A DNA stretch of 64,000 bases from an uncultured Dehalococcoidia bacterium. GTDB taxonomy: Bacteria > Chloroflexota > Dehalococcoidia > Lucifugimonadales > UBA3495. The notes below the pieces were generated by a model. That model did no database searches. It was given only the letters and a program-made list of their open reading frames with translations, and was not told the DNA's origin. A program made the position numbers and the translations under genes. Positions 43,426-52,049 of this stretch are shown here, in pieces (position 1 is the first letter of the stretch; every line of letters begins with the position of its first letter). The DNA lies in contig OY282456.1 in the NCBI GenBank assembly GCA_958296225.1, positions 1 to 64,000 of the forward strand, written 5' to 3'.

Positions 43426-43626
43426 CTACATCCTTCGCCGCCGCAACCTTACGCCGGACTGCTTTTCAATGTTCCGCAGAGTCCCTATCGGGACGTCCTT
43501 CCGCGGATGAGTGACCGTAGTTGTGCCAGGTTTGTCGGAGTGTTTCATCTGATGGTGGGAGCCAACAATCCGATGCACGTACCAGCCTTCGGCTTCCAAT
43601 CGCCGCAAAACCGTCCTGCTGTCCAT
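43426..43626 (-). CDS. hicA: HicA-type mRNA interferase toxin
   Basis: A 66-residue HicA toxin with a dsRBD-like fold that cleaves mRNA. TVLRRLEAEGWYVHRIVGSH contains the catalytic His region, followed by THPRKDVPIGTLRNIEKQSG. The ATG at 43626 gives the usual HicA length; an upstream in-frame start at 43641 adds five residues. Toxin gene first, antitoxin second is the classical hicAB order. Confidence 0.9.
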   Translation of the reverse strand: MDSRTVLRRLEAEGWYVHRIVGSHHQMKHSDKPGTTTVTHPRKDVPIGTLRNIEKQSGVRLRRRRM

Positions 43627-43699
43627 AACGGCATTATACACGCAGCTACCGAGTATGTACGTTGCGCCACCCGCCGCCCCCGGTTATCCTTGCCATACT

Positions 43700-45007
43700 A
43701 TGACTAACCCGCCGCCCCACTTCACCCATCGCCTCGCCGAGTTTGCCGCCGGCCTCACCCACCCCGGCGCCGCGCTCCCCCCGCCGGTAGCCGACCTCTG
43801 CCGCGATATGATGCTCAACGCCGCCGCCGCCGCGCTGGCCGGCGCGGCCCATCCCGACGGGGTAGCCCTGGCCCGCTTCGCCCGCGAGATGGGGGGCAAC
43901 GGGCGCAGCACCATTATCGGCATGGGACAGCGCACGTCGCCGGTGTACGCCGCCCTGGTCAACGGGACTTTGGTGCGGCTGCTGGATTTCGACGACAACA
44001 CCGCCGATACCGGCAGCCACCCCACCGCCGCCGTGTTGCCGGCGGTAATGGCCCTGGGAGAGATGCACGGCTGCGGGGGCGCAGCGGTACTGTCCGCCTT
44101 TGCGGCCGGATGCGAGATTGCGGCGCGCCTGGCAGTCGCCGAAGCGACCCGCGGCACAGCCGAAGCGATAGGCGCGGCCGCGGCCTCGGCAATGCTGCTG
44201 GGGCTGGATGCCGACGGGATAGCCAACGCCGCCGGCCTCGCGGCGGGCGCGGCCAACACCGGCATCGGCTACCGGGCCGCCGGAGCAGCGGCGCTGGCCG
44301 CCGGCCAATCCGCCATGCGCGGCGTAATGGCGGCGCTGCTGGCCGCGGAAAGCATTGCCGGCGCGCCGGTTGACCGGTCGGCAGCGCCGGAGGATGCCCT
44401 GGCCGGCCTGGGCCAAAGCTGGCGGTTGACCAACCCCGGCGTCACCATCCGGTTATACCCCTGCCATCCGGCCAGCCACAGCGTAATCGACGCCGCCCTG
44501 GGTTTGACGCAGCTGCACCGCTTTGCGCCGGCAGACATCGCCAGCGTGCACGTCGGCATAACCGCCGCCGGCTGGGAGCAACTGCCCAACCACCTGCCGG
44601 CCGACGGCTGGCAAGCCCGCACCAGTCCGGGTTTCATCGCCGCCGCCACGCTGTGCCACGGCCAGCCTCTGATTAACTTTTTCTCCGATGCGGCAGTGCG
44701 CGACGCCGGCGTGCGCGCCATAATGGAACGGGTATCCGTCGCGGCCACGCTGCCGCCGTCGCCGTTGTCCGTCCATCCGGCGGAAGTAACGGTTACCATC
44801 AACGATGGCCGCGTTCTGCGACACCGGATTGACCATCCCCGGGGCGCTCCGGCTATGCCGCCGGACGCCGACGAGCTGGAGGCGAAGTTTCTGTATTGCA
44901 CTCGCTACATTCTGCCGGCCGACCACATCGACGAAGCCATCAGCAGCTTCCGCGACATCGCCGAAATCGAGAACGTTACCGGAATGGTATCCGTACTTGG
45001 AGGGTAA
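43700..45007 (+). CDS. MmgE/PrpD family protein
   Basis: A 435-residue member of the 2-methylcitrate dehydratase-like MmgE/PrpD family. LNAAAAALAGAAHPDGVALA, VRLLDFDDNTADTGSHPTAA and PGVTIRLYPCHPASHSVIDA are family landmarks. Such proteins dehydrate or isomerise small carboxylic acids such as cis-aconitate or methylcitrate relatives. The ATG at 43700 precedes the domain directly. A quinone oxidoreductase gene follows after 6 bases. A second family member lies at 55032-56402. Confidence 0.9.
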   Translation: MTNPPPHFTHRLAEFAAGLTHPGAALPPPVADLCRDMMLNAAAAALAGAAHPDGVALARFAREMGGNGRSTIIGMGQRTSPVYAALVNGTLVRLLDFDDNTADTGSHPTAAVLPAVMALGEMHGCGGAAVLSAFAAGCEIAARLAVAEATRGTAEAIGAAAASAMLLGLDADGIANAAGLAAGAANTGIGYRAAGAAALAAGQSAMRGVMAALLAAESIAGAPVDRSAAPEDALAGLGQSWRLTNPGVTIRLYPCHPASHSVIDAALGLTQLHRFAPADIASVHVGITAAGWEQLPNHLPADGWQARTSPGFIAAATLCHGQPLINFFSDAAVRDAGVRAIMERVSVAATLPPSPLSVHPAEVTVTINDGRVLRHRIDHPRGAPAMPPDADELEAKFLYCTRYILPADHIDEAISSFRDIAEIENVTGMVSVLGG

Positions 45008-45013
45008 AAGATT

Positions 45014-45982
45014 ATGAAAGGCATCCAGGCTTACGAAATTGGCAGCCCCGACGTGCTCCAATACGAGGATCTGCCGGAACCCACGCCCGCGCCCGGCCAG
45101 GCCATCGTCGCAATCCGCAGCATCGGCGTGAACTACACCGACGTCTCCAGCAGGAAAGGCGCCAACCCGCCGGCCGCGTTCCCCTGGACGCCGGGACGGG
45201 AAGCCTCCGGCGTGGTAATCGGGGTGGGCGACGGCGTGAGCGAAGTGGCGGTTGGCGACCGGGTGGCCTACGCCATGCACACCGGCTCCTACGCCGAGCA
45301 GCAGGCCGTCCCCGCCTGGCTGCTGGTGCGCATTCCCGACGACATGGACTTTGCCACCGGCGCGGCGACGCTGCTGCAAAGCATGACCGCCCACTTTCTG
45401 GTCAACGACATCGTGCCCCTGCACGCCGGCGAAGGGGCGCTGGTTCACGCCGGCGCCGGCGGCATGGGCCTGCTGCTCATCCAGATGCTGAAACGCCGGG
45501 GCCTGCACGTGTACACCACCGTATCCACCGGCGAAAAGGCAGAGCTGGCCGCCAGCGCCGGCGCCGACGACGTTATCCGGTACACCCAGCAGGACTTTGA
45601 GGCAGAAATCCGCAAGCTGACCGACGGCGCGGGCGTCAAGATTATCTACGATGCAGTGGGGCAAACCACCTTTGAGAAAGGATTGCGCGTCCTGGGCCGG
45701 CGCGGCTGTATGTGTCTGTACGGACAGGCCAGCGGGCCGGTGGGCATGGTGGACTCCGCCGCGCTGCGCAACGGGTCGCTGTATCTGACCCGCCCCTCGC
45801 TGGGGGATTACACGGCCACGCGCCCGGAACTGCTGCTGCGGGCCGAGGAATGCCTGGACTGGGTGCAGTCCGGCGCCATCAAACTCAACGTCAGCCTGAA
45901 CCTGCCCCTCTCCGAGGCCGCCGAGGCGCACCGCCGGCTGGAAGGGCGGGAAACCACCGGCAAAATCCTGCTGACGCCGTGA
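45014..45982 (+). CDS. Quinone oxidoreductase (zinc-free MDR family)
   Basis: A 322-residue NADPH-dependent quinone or enone reductase. It starts with the GroES-like domain (IQAYEIGSPDVLQYEDLPEP, NYTDVSSRKG) and has the NADPH loop VHAGAGGMGLLLIQMLK; YDAVGQTTFEKGLRVLGRRG and the end LEGRETTGKILLTP are typical. No zinc ligands are present. Probably cotranscribed with the MmgE/PrpD gene. Confidence 0.93.
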   Translation: MKGIQAYEIGSPDVLQYEDLPEPTPAPGQAIVAIRSIGVNYTDVSSRKGANPPAAFPWTPGREASGVVIGVGDGVSEVAVGDRVAYAMHTGSYAEQQAVPAWLLVRIPDDMDFATGAATLLQSMTAHFLVNDIVPLHAGEGALVHAGAGGMGLLLIQMLKRRGLHVYTTVSTGEKAELAASAGADDVIRYTQQDFEAEIRKLTDGAGVKIIYDAVGQTTFEKGLRVLGRRGCMCLYGQASGPVGMVDSAALRNGSLYLTRPSLGDYTATRPELLLRAEECLDWVQSGAIKLNVSLNLPLSEAAEAHRRLEGRETTGKILLTP

Positions 45983-46032
45983 TATATTAACAACGTGAGC
46001 GCTCCAACCCTGTCGCGTGACCGGAGGAAAAT

Positions 46033-46314
46033 ATGACACAGCCCGCCAAACCCCAACACATCTACCTCACCTTCACCACCGACGAATTCAAAGAGCAATG
46101 CCTGGAAATCATCGCCGAACTTTCCAAGTGCGGCGGCGTAGTAATTATCTTTGACGGCGACGAGCCAATTGTACAACTCACCCAGTACGAGGAAGTACAC
46201 GACCCGGTCCGCGGTTCCTTCAAAGGCCGGATGGAAATTCTTGGCGATATCGTATCTCCAATGCCCGCTGAGTGGTACTCCACCCCAGCCGAGTCCGGGG
46301 AGCAATTGCCGTGA
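46033..46314 (+). CDS. Phd/YefM-like antitoxin
   Basis: A 93-residue protein with FTTDEFKEQCLEIIAELSKC then GGVVIIFDGDEPIVQLTQYE, the helix-strand pattern of Phd/prevent-host-death antitoxins that bind DNA and the partner toxin. Its stop overlaps the GTG start of the PIN gene (GTGA). GGAGG is 7 bases before the ATG. Confidence 0.8.
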   Translation: MTQPAKPQHIYLTFTTDEFKEQCLEIIAELSKCGGVVIIFDGDEPIVQLTQYEEVHDPVRGSFKGRMEILGDIVSPMPAEWYSTPAESGEQLP

Positions 46315-46709
46315 TATTGCCGGACACCCACGCCTTGATTTGGTACCTGACGTTAAACCCCAGGCTTGGCCCACAAGCCGACCGCAGGATTCAAAGGGCG
46401 CGGGTACTCGGAGACGCCGCATTCTCTGCCATCTCCGTCTGGGAAGTCGCCATTCTGCTCCAGAAAGGCCGCCTTACCCTCACCGTAAGCGCCCTCCAGT
46501 GGCGTCAGAACCTTCTCGACGCAGGATTCAGCGAAATCCCGGTTAACGGAATCATCGCCGCCCGCTCTATTGCCCTGCCCGATATGCACGATGACCCGGC
46601 CGACCGCATCATCGTAGCCACTGCCCTGGAAGGTCACCAACTAATCACCGACGACCACCGTATCCTCAACTGGCCGGGCCAACTCAACCGCTTCCCGGCC
46701 CGCCGCTAA
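46311..46709 (+). CDS. PIN-domain toxin (VapC family)
   Basis: A 132-residue VapC-type RNase. LPDTHALIWYLT (first Asp), AISVWEVAILLQKGR (Glu), MHDDPADRIIVATALE (third acidic site) and LITDDHRIL (fourth) are all intact. The GTG start overlaps the antitoxin stop by 4 bases, as for the PIN gene at 29356-29802. Expected to cleave tRNA or rRNA when unopposed. Confidence 0.9.
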   Translation: MILPDTHALIWYLTLNPRLGPQADRRIQRARVLGDAAFSAISVWEVAILLQKGRLTLTVSALQWRQNLLDAGFSEIPVNGIIAARSIALPDMHDDPADRIIVATALEGHQLITDDHRILNWPGQLNRFPARR

Positions 46710-46723
46710 ATGGAGTTGCAGCA

Positions 46724-47593
46724 ATGCTCAATAAACGCATTCACACCGGAGACCTCATTCCCCCGATTCAATCATTGGAAGATTATTTCCGGGAAGGCGG
46801 CGTTTCCATCATCCAGGCCGCTTTCGCGCATTCGTACTTTGTTCATCCCGACAATGTACGAGAGAGAACTCCTTATTACCCGGAGCGTGCCCGGCGTAGT
46901 CTGGAACATTACCCAGGTCGGGGAAAAGGGCAAAGCGCTGTATGGGATAGCGGCGGGCAAAGGCGCGACGTCATCTTGGACGACAACAGCCGCGCCCAAA
47001 TGGCTTGGGAAAAGTACACCGGGAGAAAGCTCGCCCGTGGCACCGGATACGGAGTGCGCCATATTTGGGGCAACCCCTGGAATCCCGACGCGTTCACTGC
47101 CGGATGGAACATCTGCTATATGCCGTTTTGGGCGGGAATGCTCACCGAAGAACAGCACCCACACCCGGAATTGGAGTGGGCAATACGTCAAGCCTCATGG
47201 GAACTATTTTTCCAAGACAACCGCGTCTGTCAACCGCCAGAATTCATTGAGAATCCTGGCCTTGATTTAGACAAGATTCTTGCCGATCAGCCACTACTGA
47301 TTTTATCCAAAGCAACACAATCCAATAAGACACCTCTGAATCCTCCCGTGCCAGATTCGTCGAGAGCACCCGCTGAAATTTGGGAACAGGTGAAAGAAAT
47401 CCGGTCAGAACAGCGTCAAAGTTGGTCTAACATTGGTAAAGCGGCCAATGATTTGCAAGGTAAAAACCATGAGCCATTCGGGACAGACAATGTTGCGGCC
47501 AGCGCAAAGTCCTGCGTCCGCAAAATTCTACGCGAGACCGGATTGACTTACGGGCAACTTGAAACATTGCTGAGCGAAAACGGCTTCTGCTAA
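46724..47593 (+). CDS. Hypothetical protein, possibly nucleic-acid related
   Basis: A 289-residue protein I cannot assign. The N-terminal 190 residues are rich in Trp, Tyr and Pro with GVRHIWGNPWNPDAFTAGWN then ICYMPFWAGMLTEEQHPHPE, suggesting an enzyme fold with a conserved His/Trp core. A linker follows (NKTPLNPPVPDSS), then a helical C-terminal domain (WEQVKEIRSEQRQSWSNIGK). GGAG lies 8 bases before the ATG. Its base composition is AT-richer than neighbours, it follows a toxin-antitoxin pair, and may be transferred. Confidence 0.55.
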   Translation: MLNKRIHTGDLIPPIQSLEDYFREGGVSIIQAAFAHSYFVHPDNVRERTPYYPERARRSLEHYPGRGKGQSAVWDSGGQRRDVILDDNSRAQMAWEKYTGRKLARGTGYGVRHIWGNPWNPDAFTAGWNICYMPFWAGMLTEEQHPHPELEWAIRQASWELFFQDNRVCQPPEFIENPGLDLDKILADQPLLILSKATQSNKTPLNPPVPDSSRAPAEIWEQVKEIRSEQRQSWSNIGKAANDLQGKNHEPFGTDNVAASAKSCVRKILRETGLTYGQLETLLSENGFC

Positions 47594-47658
47594 CCCCGTT
47601 GACGCCCCCAACTCGCCGCCATATACTGAAATCACCAAATCCGAATACACCAAACGCT
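47594..47658. other. Spacer before the T-box leader
   Basis: A short gap that probably contains the promoter for the trpE leader RNA; boxes not assigned. Confidence 0.3.
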
Positions 47659-47872
47659 GTGAAGGGGAATAGTAAGCGTCCAGCGTGGCCCAGAGAGCCG
47701 GGTTAGCTGTGAACCGGCGCCAGGCGCAGACGCTGAATGGCCCCCGGAGCCGCCCGCCGAAAGGTTTGTCCGAGTAGGCGCGGACGTTTGGGCCGCGTTA
47801 GTCGCCCAACCAACACCATCATCAGGGTGGCATAACGACCGTCAGGCCCGTCCCTCAGAGGACGGGCCTTTT
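47659..47872 (+). ncRNA. T-box leader (tRNA-Trp-sensing) upstream of trpE
   Basis: A leader of about 210 bases with T-box landmarks. Stem I: AGCGTC (47675-47680) pairs with GACGCT (47729-47734), flanked by AGTA on the 5' side (47671-47674) and GAA on the 3' side, the loop E pattern, placing the specifier triplet TGG (Trp) at 47738-47740. AGAGAGCCGGG lies in the stem I arm, CGAGTAGGCG at 47770-47780 resembles the stem III junction, and AGGGTGGCATAACGACC (47824-47840) is the T-box. An intrinsic terminator follows. Uncharged tRNA-Trp should favour read-through into trpE. Confidence 0.85.
47845..47872 (+). terminator. Regulated terminator of the T-box leader
   Basis: GGCCCGTCC and GGACGGGCC form a 9-bp perfect stem with loop CTCAGA, followed by TTTT. 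It lies directly after the T-box sequence and a few bases before trpE, as expected for tRNA-controlled attenuation. Confidence 0.88.
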
Positions 47873-47899
47873 CCTATGCCGCTACCTTTCGAGACGAAT

Positions 47900-49351
47900 A
47901 TGTACCAACCAACGCTGGAACAAGTCCGCGCCCTGGCGGCGCAGGGCAACCTGTGTCCCGTCTATCGCACCATCAACGCCGACCTGGAAACGCCGGTATC
48001 GGCGTACCTGAAAGTTGCCCGCCCGCCCTACTCGTTCCTGCTGGAATCGGTGGCCGGCGGCGAGCGGCTGGGCCGTTACAGCTTCATCGGCACCGAACCT
48101 TACGACGTTTTCAGCACCGGCGCCGGCGAACCCTCGGGCCCGGTTGACCCGCTGACGCTGGTGCAGCAGGAAATGGAACGCTACCGGCTCATCCCCGTGG
48201 ACGGCCTGCCCCCCTTCCACGGCGGCGGCGTCGGCTACGTGGCTTACGACGCCGTGCATTACTTTGAACCGCGCGTTCCCATGCCCGACGCCGACCCCCT
48301 GGGTTTGCCCGAATCGGTCTTTATGTTCACCGATACCCTGCTGGTTTTCGACCACCTGCGCCACGACATCAAGGTGGTCAGCCACGCCCGGCTGGATGGC
48401 GACATCCACGCTGCTTACGATGCGGCCATCGCCAAAATTGAGCGGATGGTTGACCGCCTGTCCCGTCCACTGGAATTGCCGCCGGAACTGTTGAGCCAGC
48501 CGACGCTGCCCGTCGGCGGCGATGTCGAGTCGAACTTCACCGTTCCCGGATATGAGGCGGTGATTGAAAAGTGCATCGAGTACATCTACGCTGGCGACGT
48601 AATCCAGGTGGTCAATTCCCAGCGGTTCAGCCGCCAGACCGACGCGCACCCCTTCCAGGTGTACCGCGCCCTGCGGGGCAGCAACCCGTCGCCCTATATG
48701 TACTACCTGGACCTGAACGGCTTTCAGATTGTGGGCGCGGCCATTGAAACGGTAGCTAAAGTGGAGGATGGCATCGTAGCCACCCACCCCATCGCCGGCA
48801 CGCGGCCCCGGGGCCAGACGCCGGCCGAGGATGCCGCCCTGGAGAAGGAACTGCAAAGCAGCGAGAAGCAGCGGGCCGAACACATTATGCTGCTGGACCT
48901 GGGGCGCAACGACATTGGCCGGGTCAGCGTCCCCGGCACGGTCAACGTTACGCAGTTTCTGGAGGTGGAGCGGTTCTCCCACGTGATGCACCTGGTATCC
49001 CACGTGGAGGGCCGGCTGCGGCCCGATATGACCACCTACGACGCGCTGCGGGCCTGCTTCCCGGCCGGCACGGTGTCGGGCGCGCCCAAGATTCGCGCTA
49101 TGGAAATCATCGCCGAAGTGGAGCAGGAACGCCGGGGGCCTTACGGCGGCGCGGTGGCCTATTTCAGCTACAACGGCAACATGGACACCGCCCTGGTGCT
49201 GCGCACCGGCGTTTTCAAGGACGGCGTGATGTACGTCCAGGCCGGCGGCGGCGTAGTGGCCGACAGCATCGCCGAGGATGAATACATGGAAACCCGCCAC
49301 AAGTCCGGCGCCATGATGCGCGCCATTGACGCCGCCGAGGGATTGGCTTAG
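47900..49351 (+). CDS. trpE: Anthranilate synthase component I
   Basis: A 483-residue enzyme converting chorismate and ammonia to anthranilate, the first step of tryptophan synthesis. The N-terminal domain has VARPPYSFLLESVAGGERLG (tryptophan feedback site with LLESV); the chorismate domain has VQVVNSQRF-like strands, PIAGTRPRGQTPAEDAAL, LLDLGRNDIGRVS and FPAGTVSGAPKIRAMEII. The ATG at 47900 or at 47876 (8 residues longer) are both possible; ribosome sites are weak. Control is through the T-box leader. Its glutaminase partner trpG is 2 kb downstream. Confidence 0.94.
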   Translation: MYQPTLEQVRALAAQGNLCPVYRTINADLETPVSAYLKVARPPYSFLLESVAGGERLGRYSFIGTEPYDVFSTGAGEPSGPVDPLTLVQQEMERYRLIPVDGLPPFHGGGVGYVAYDAVHYFEPRVPMPDADPLGLPESVFMFTDTLLVFDHLRHDIKVVSHARLDGDIHAAYDAAIAKIERMVDRLSRPLELPPELLSQPTLPVGGDVESNFTVPGYEAVIEKCIEYIYAGDVIQVVNSQRFSRQTDAHPFQVYRALRGSNPSPYMYYLDLNGFQIVGAAIETVAKVEDGIVATHPIAGTRPRGQTPAEDAALEKELQSSEKQRAEHIMLLDLGRNDIGRVSVPGTVNVTQFLEVERFSHVMHLVSHVEGRLRPDMTTYDALRACFPAGTVSGAPKIRAMEIIAEVEQERRGPYGGAVAYFSYNGNMDTALVLRTGVFKDGVMYVQAGGGVVADSIAEDEYMETRHKSGAMMRAIDAAEGLA

Positions 49352-49425
49352 ATCCCGTTGACATTCACAATCATCTATCGTGTGTACAGTGCGCGAGACT
49401 AGCACTAACTGTAGAGGTCTTTTTT

Positions 49426-49911
49426 ATGCCTGCCAAAACCCATACAATGACATTTGATGGCCCCCTAACCCAGCGCGGATTCTGGCTCTACGTGTGGACG
49501 ATCACGTCCGAAAAAGGCGAAGCATTCCTGTACGTTGGCCGCACCGGGGACGAATCAAGTGTAAATGCATCTTCTCCTTTCGCACGCATCGGGCAGCACC
49601 TGGGCATAAAGAAGGGGAACTCGATTCGCGAGCACTTGAATATCAAGAGAGTCAAGCCAGAAACGTGTACCGAGTTCAAGATGATTGCCTACGGGCCTCT
49701 GTTCCCGGAGATCAATGAGTGGTCCAAGCACAAGATTAAAAGGGATAAAGTTGCGCCTCTGGAAAAGGCGCTTGCTTGTGCCTTGAAATCCGCGGGATAC
49801 GATGTAATGAACACAGTCCATTGCAAACGAGAACTTGATCTCGGCCTATGGGAAAGGGTGAGTGAGGCGTTCACCGAACATTTTCCCAATTTGGGTCAGG
49901 GCCACCAGTAA
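49426..49911 (+). CDS. GIY-YIG-like nuclease-domain protein
   Basis: A 161-residue protein. WLYVWTI, then AFLYVGRTGD, then ARIGQHLG with Arg and His and PLEKALACALK with a Glu match the order of conserved positions in GIY-YIG nucleases (GIY, YIG, R, E), although the match is loose. It could be a DNA or RNA endonuclease. The gene is AT-richer than trpE and lies between trpE and trpG, so it is a likely insertion into the operon. Confidence 0.6.
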   Translation: MPAKTHTMTFDGPLTQRGFWLYVWTITSEKGEAFLYVGRTGDESSVNASSPFARIGQHLGIKKGNSIREHLNIKRVKPETCTEFKMIAYGPLFPEINEWSKHKIKRDKVAPLEKALACALKSAGYDVMNTVHCKRELDLGLWERVSEAFTEHFPNLGQGHQ

Positions 49912-50071
49912 TGCCCGTGTGGTTTGTATCTATGCCGACCATTCTCCTGCAAACCCGGTATCTCTCTGCAAAAAGGATTGGCCTAGCCGGCGGCGCTGCC
50001 GCTATGCCGGCCCTGTGCTATGATGCTCATGCTGGCGCTGCCCTGTGAACCGTTCCGCCGGGAGGCACACA

Positions 50072-50935
50072 ATGACCACCAAGCCGGTATCCCCGCCGCG
50101 CTCAACTGCCGCCACGACCACGCGACCACGCCTGACGCCGCTGCCCGACCCGCCCCGACTGCCCGATATGGCTACGCAACTGCCCTACATCGCGCGGGCG
50201 CATATCGTCCTGGACGACTGGTTCCGCGACCGCCCCGACGTCCTGGTATCCGGCGAGGGCTACCTCTGCTACGAGGCCGGCGACGCCCGCCGCTCGCCTC
50301 ATCCCGACTGCCTGGTGGCTCTGGGGCTGACCATCCCGACGGAGGAGATTGAGCTGGCCAACGGTTACACCATCATCGAAATCGGCAAGCCGCCGGATTT
50401 TGTGCTGGAAGTGGCGTCGGAGAGTACCGGGGTACGGGACTATACGGTAAAGCGGGAGTTGTACGCCGGCCTTAAAGTAGCGGAGTACTGGCGCTTTGAC
50501 CGCACCGGGGGCCGGTTTCACGACGCAGCGCTGGCCGGCGACCGTCTAACCACAGATGGACGCTACGAGCGAATTTCCGTGACGGAGCAAGCCGACGGGA
50601 TAATCCGGGGTTACAGCACGGTATTGGGTCTGGAGCTGCGGTGGGTGGCGGGCTGGCTGCATTTCTGGGACCCGGTGACGGAGGAGTATCTGCCCGACCT
50701 GACCGAGGCCAAAGCGCAGCGCAACGACGCCATCACCCAGCGCAATGATGCTATCGTCCGGCGGGAGGCCGAAGCATCCGCACGAAGGCAGGCCGAAGCC
50801 CAGCGGGATAACGTCATCGCCCAGCGGGATGCGGCCGTAAACCGGGCGCAGGAGGAAGCCGCCGTCCGCCGCCAGGCCGAGGAGCGGGTGCGCCAGCTGG
50901 AAGCCGAACTGCGCCGCCGCCAGGCCGAAAACTGA
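50072..50935 (+). CDS. Uma2 family endonuclease with C-terminal coiled coil
   Basis: A 287-residue Uma2 protein. Catalytic candidates are Asp in SPHPDCLVALG, Glu in PDFVLEVASESTG and Lys in DYTVKRELYAGLKVAEYW. After about residue 205 a charged helix follows with repeats such as KAQRNDAITQRNDAIVRREA, forming a long coiled coil not found in the other five Uma2 proteins of this window. GGGAGG precedes the ATG at 50072. It is part of the material between trpE and trpG. Confidence 0.88.
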   Translation: MTTKPVSPPRSTAATTTRPRLTPLPDPPRLPDMATQLPYIARAHIVLDDWFRDRPDVLVSGEGYLCYEAGDARRSPHPDCLVALGLTIPTEEIELANGYTIIEIGKPPDFVLEVASESTGVRDYTVKRELYAGLKVAEYWRFDRTGGRFHDAALAGDRLTTDGRYERISVTEQADGIIRGYSTVLGLELRWVAGWLHFWDPVTEEYLPDLTEAKAQRNDAITQRNDAIVRREAEASARRQAEAQRDNVIAQRDAAVNRAQEEAAVRRQAEERVRQLEAELRRRQAEN

Positions 50936-50991
50936 CCGCCGCCGCCGCTAAAACCCCACGCCTATCCTGCACTAACCGGAGGAGTTCGGCA

Positions 50992-51432
50992 ATGCTCAAA
51001 TCCTTTTTCCACACCGGCTTTATCGTCAAAGACCTGGAGGCCGCCATCGCTTTCTACACCGACGTGATGGGCCTCACGCTGACCATGCGCACGGAACGCA
51101 TCGGCGAGTTTCCCAGCACGCTGCTGGGTTACCCCGACACCCACATCCGGGGCGCCTTCTTTGACCTGGGTGAAGGCCACCAGCTGGAGCTGATTCAGTA
51201 CCTGAACCCGGAGGGCGGCCTCGCCGACTTTGACAAGAACGACGTGCGGGCGGCGCACCTGGCCTTTTTCGTTGAGGACATCGACGCGTTCTATGAAGCT
51301 ACCCGGCAGCGCGGCCTGACCTACGGGACTCCGCCCGTTGCAATGTACGACGACGATGGCAAAATGCTGCGCAAGGCCCTGTACTGCCAGGACCCGGACG
51401 GCAACTGGCTGGAACTGGTGGAGCTGTACTGA
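50992..51432 (+). CDS. VOC family (glyoxalase-like) protein
   Basis: A 146-residue vicinal oxygen chelate protein with two beta-alpha-beta-beta-beta units. [20 protein letters not shown] has the first metal His, QLELIQYL a Glu, [13 protein letters not shown] the second His, and NWLELVELY the last Glu. Probable lyase, dioxygenase or resistance-type enzyme. Its stop overlaps the trpG start (TGATG), so it is translationally coupled with trpG. AGGAG is close to the start. Confidence 0.9.
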   Translation: MLKSFFHTGFIVKDLEAAIAFYTDVMGLTLTMRTERIGEFPSTLLGYPDTHIRGAFFDLGEGHQLELIQYLNPEGGLADFDKNDVRAAHLAFFVEDIDAFYEATRQRGLTYGTPPVAMYDDDGKMLRKALYCQDPDGNWLELVELY

Positions 51433-52049
51433 TGCTGCTGCTCATCGACAACTACGACAGCTTTACCTGGAACCTCTACCAGTACCTTTCCGAGCTGGGC
51501 GCGGAGGTTGCGGTAATCCGCAACGATAAAACCACCATCGCGGAGATTGCGGTGATGCGGCCCGATGGGATAGTCATATCCCCGGGCCCCTGTTCGCCGC
51601 GCGAGGCCGGCATCTCCAACGCCGTTATTCGCCATTTCGGGCCGCAACTGCCGGTGCTGGGCGTGTGCCTCGGCCACCAGTGCATCGGAGACGCCTACGG
51701 CGCTACGGTGGACCGGGCCGGCGAAATTCGCCACGGCAAAACCTCCCTGATTCACCACGACGGCAAAGGCGTTTTCACGGGCCTGCCCGCGCCCTTTGAG
51801 GCCATCCGCTACCACAGCCTGGTCATCTACCCCGAAACCCTGCCCGACTTTCTGGAAGTCACCGCCTGGACTGATAACGGCCTGATTATGGGCGTGCGCC
51901 ATAAGGAGCTGCCGGTGGAAGGCGTCCAGTTTCACCCCGAATCCATAATGACCGCCGTGGGCCACGACCTGCTGCGGAACTATCTGCGGCGGGTTGAAGA
52001 GTTCCACAATAATGTCAATCCCGGCCCGGATTTTGGACACCGCGGCTAG
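51432..52049 (+). CDS. trpG: Anthranilate synthase component II (glutamine amidotransferase)
   Basis: A 205-residue class I amidotransferase supplying ammonia from glutamine to TrpE, or to Pab[16 protein letters not shown] at the start, nucleophile Cys in [22 protein letters not shown] and the His-Glu pair in [11 protein letters not shown] are intact. It overlaps the VOC gene by one base and the next gene's end by 4 bases. A shared role in folate synthesis is possible. Confidence 0.94.
   Translation: MLLLIDNYDSFTWNLYQYLSELGAEVAVIRNDKTTIAEIAVMRPDGIVISPGPCSPREAGISNAVIRHFGPQLPVLGVCLGHQCIGDAYGATVDRAGEIRHGKTSLIHHDGKGVFTGLPAPFEAIRYHSLVIYPETLPDFLEVTAWTDNGLIMGVRHKELPVEGVQFHPESIMTAVGHDLLRNYLRRVEEFHNNVNPGPDFGHRG

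Noticed and set aside
47882..49405. 507-codon open frame on the minus strand
   Set aside because: Shadow of trpE on the opposite strand.
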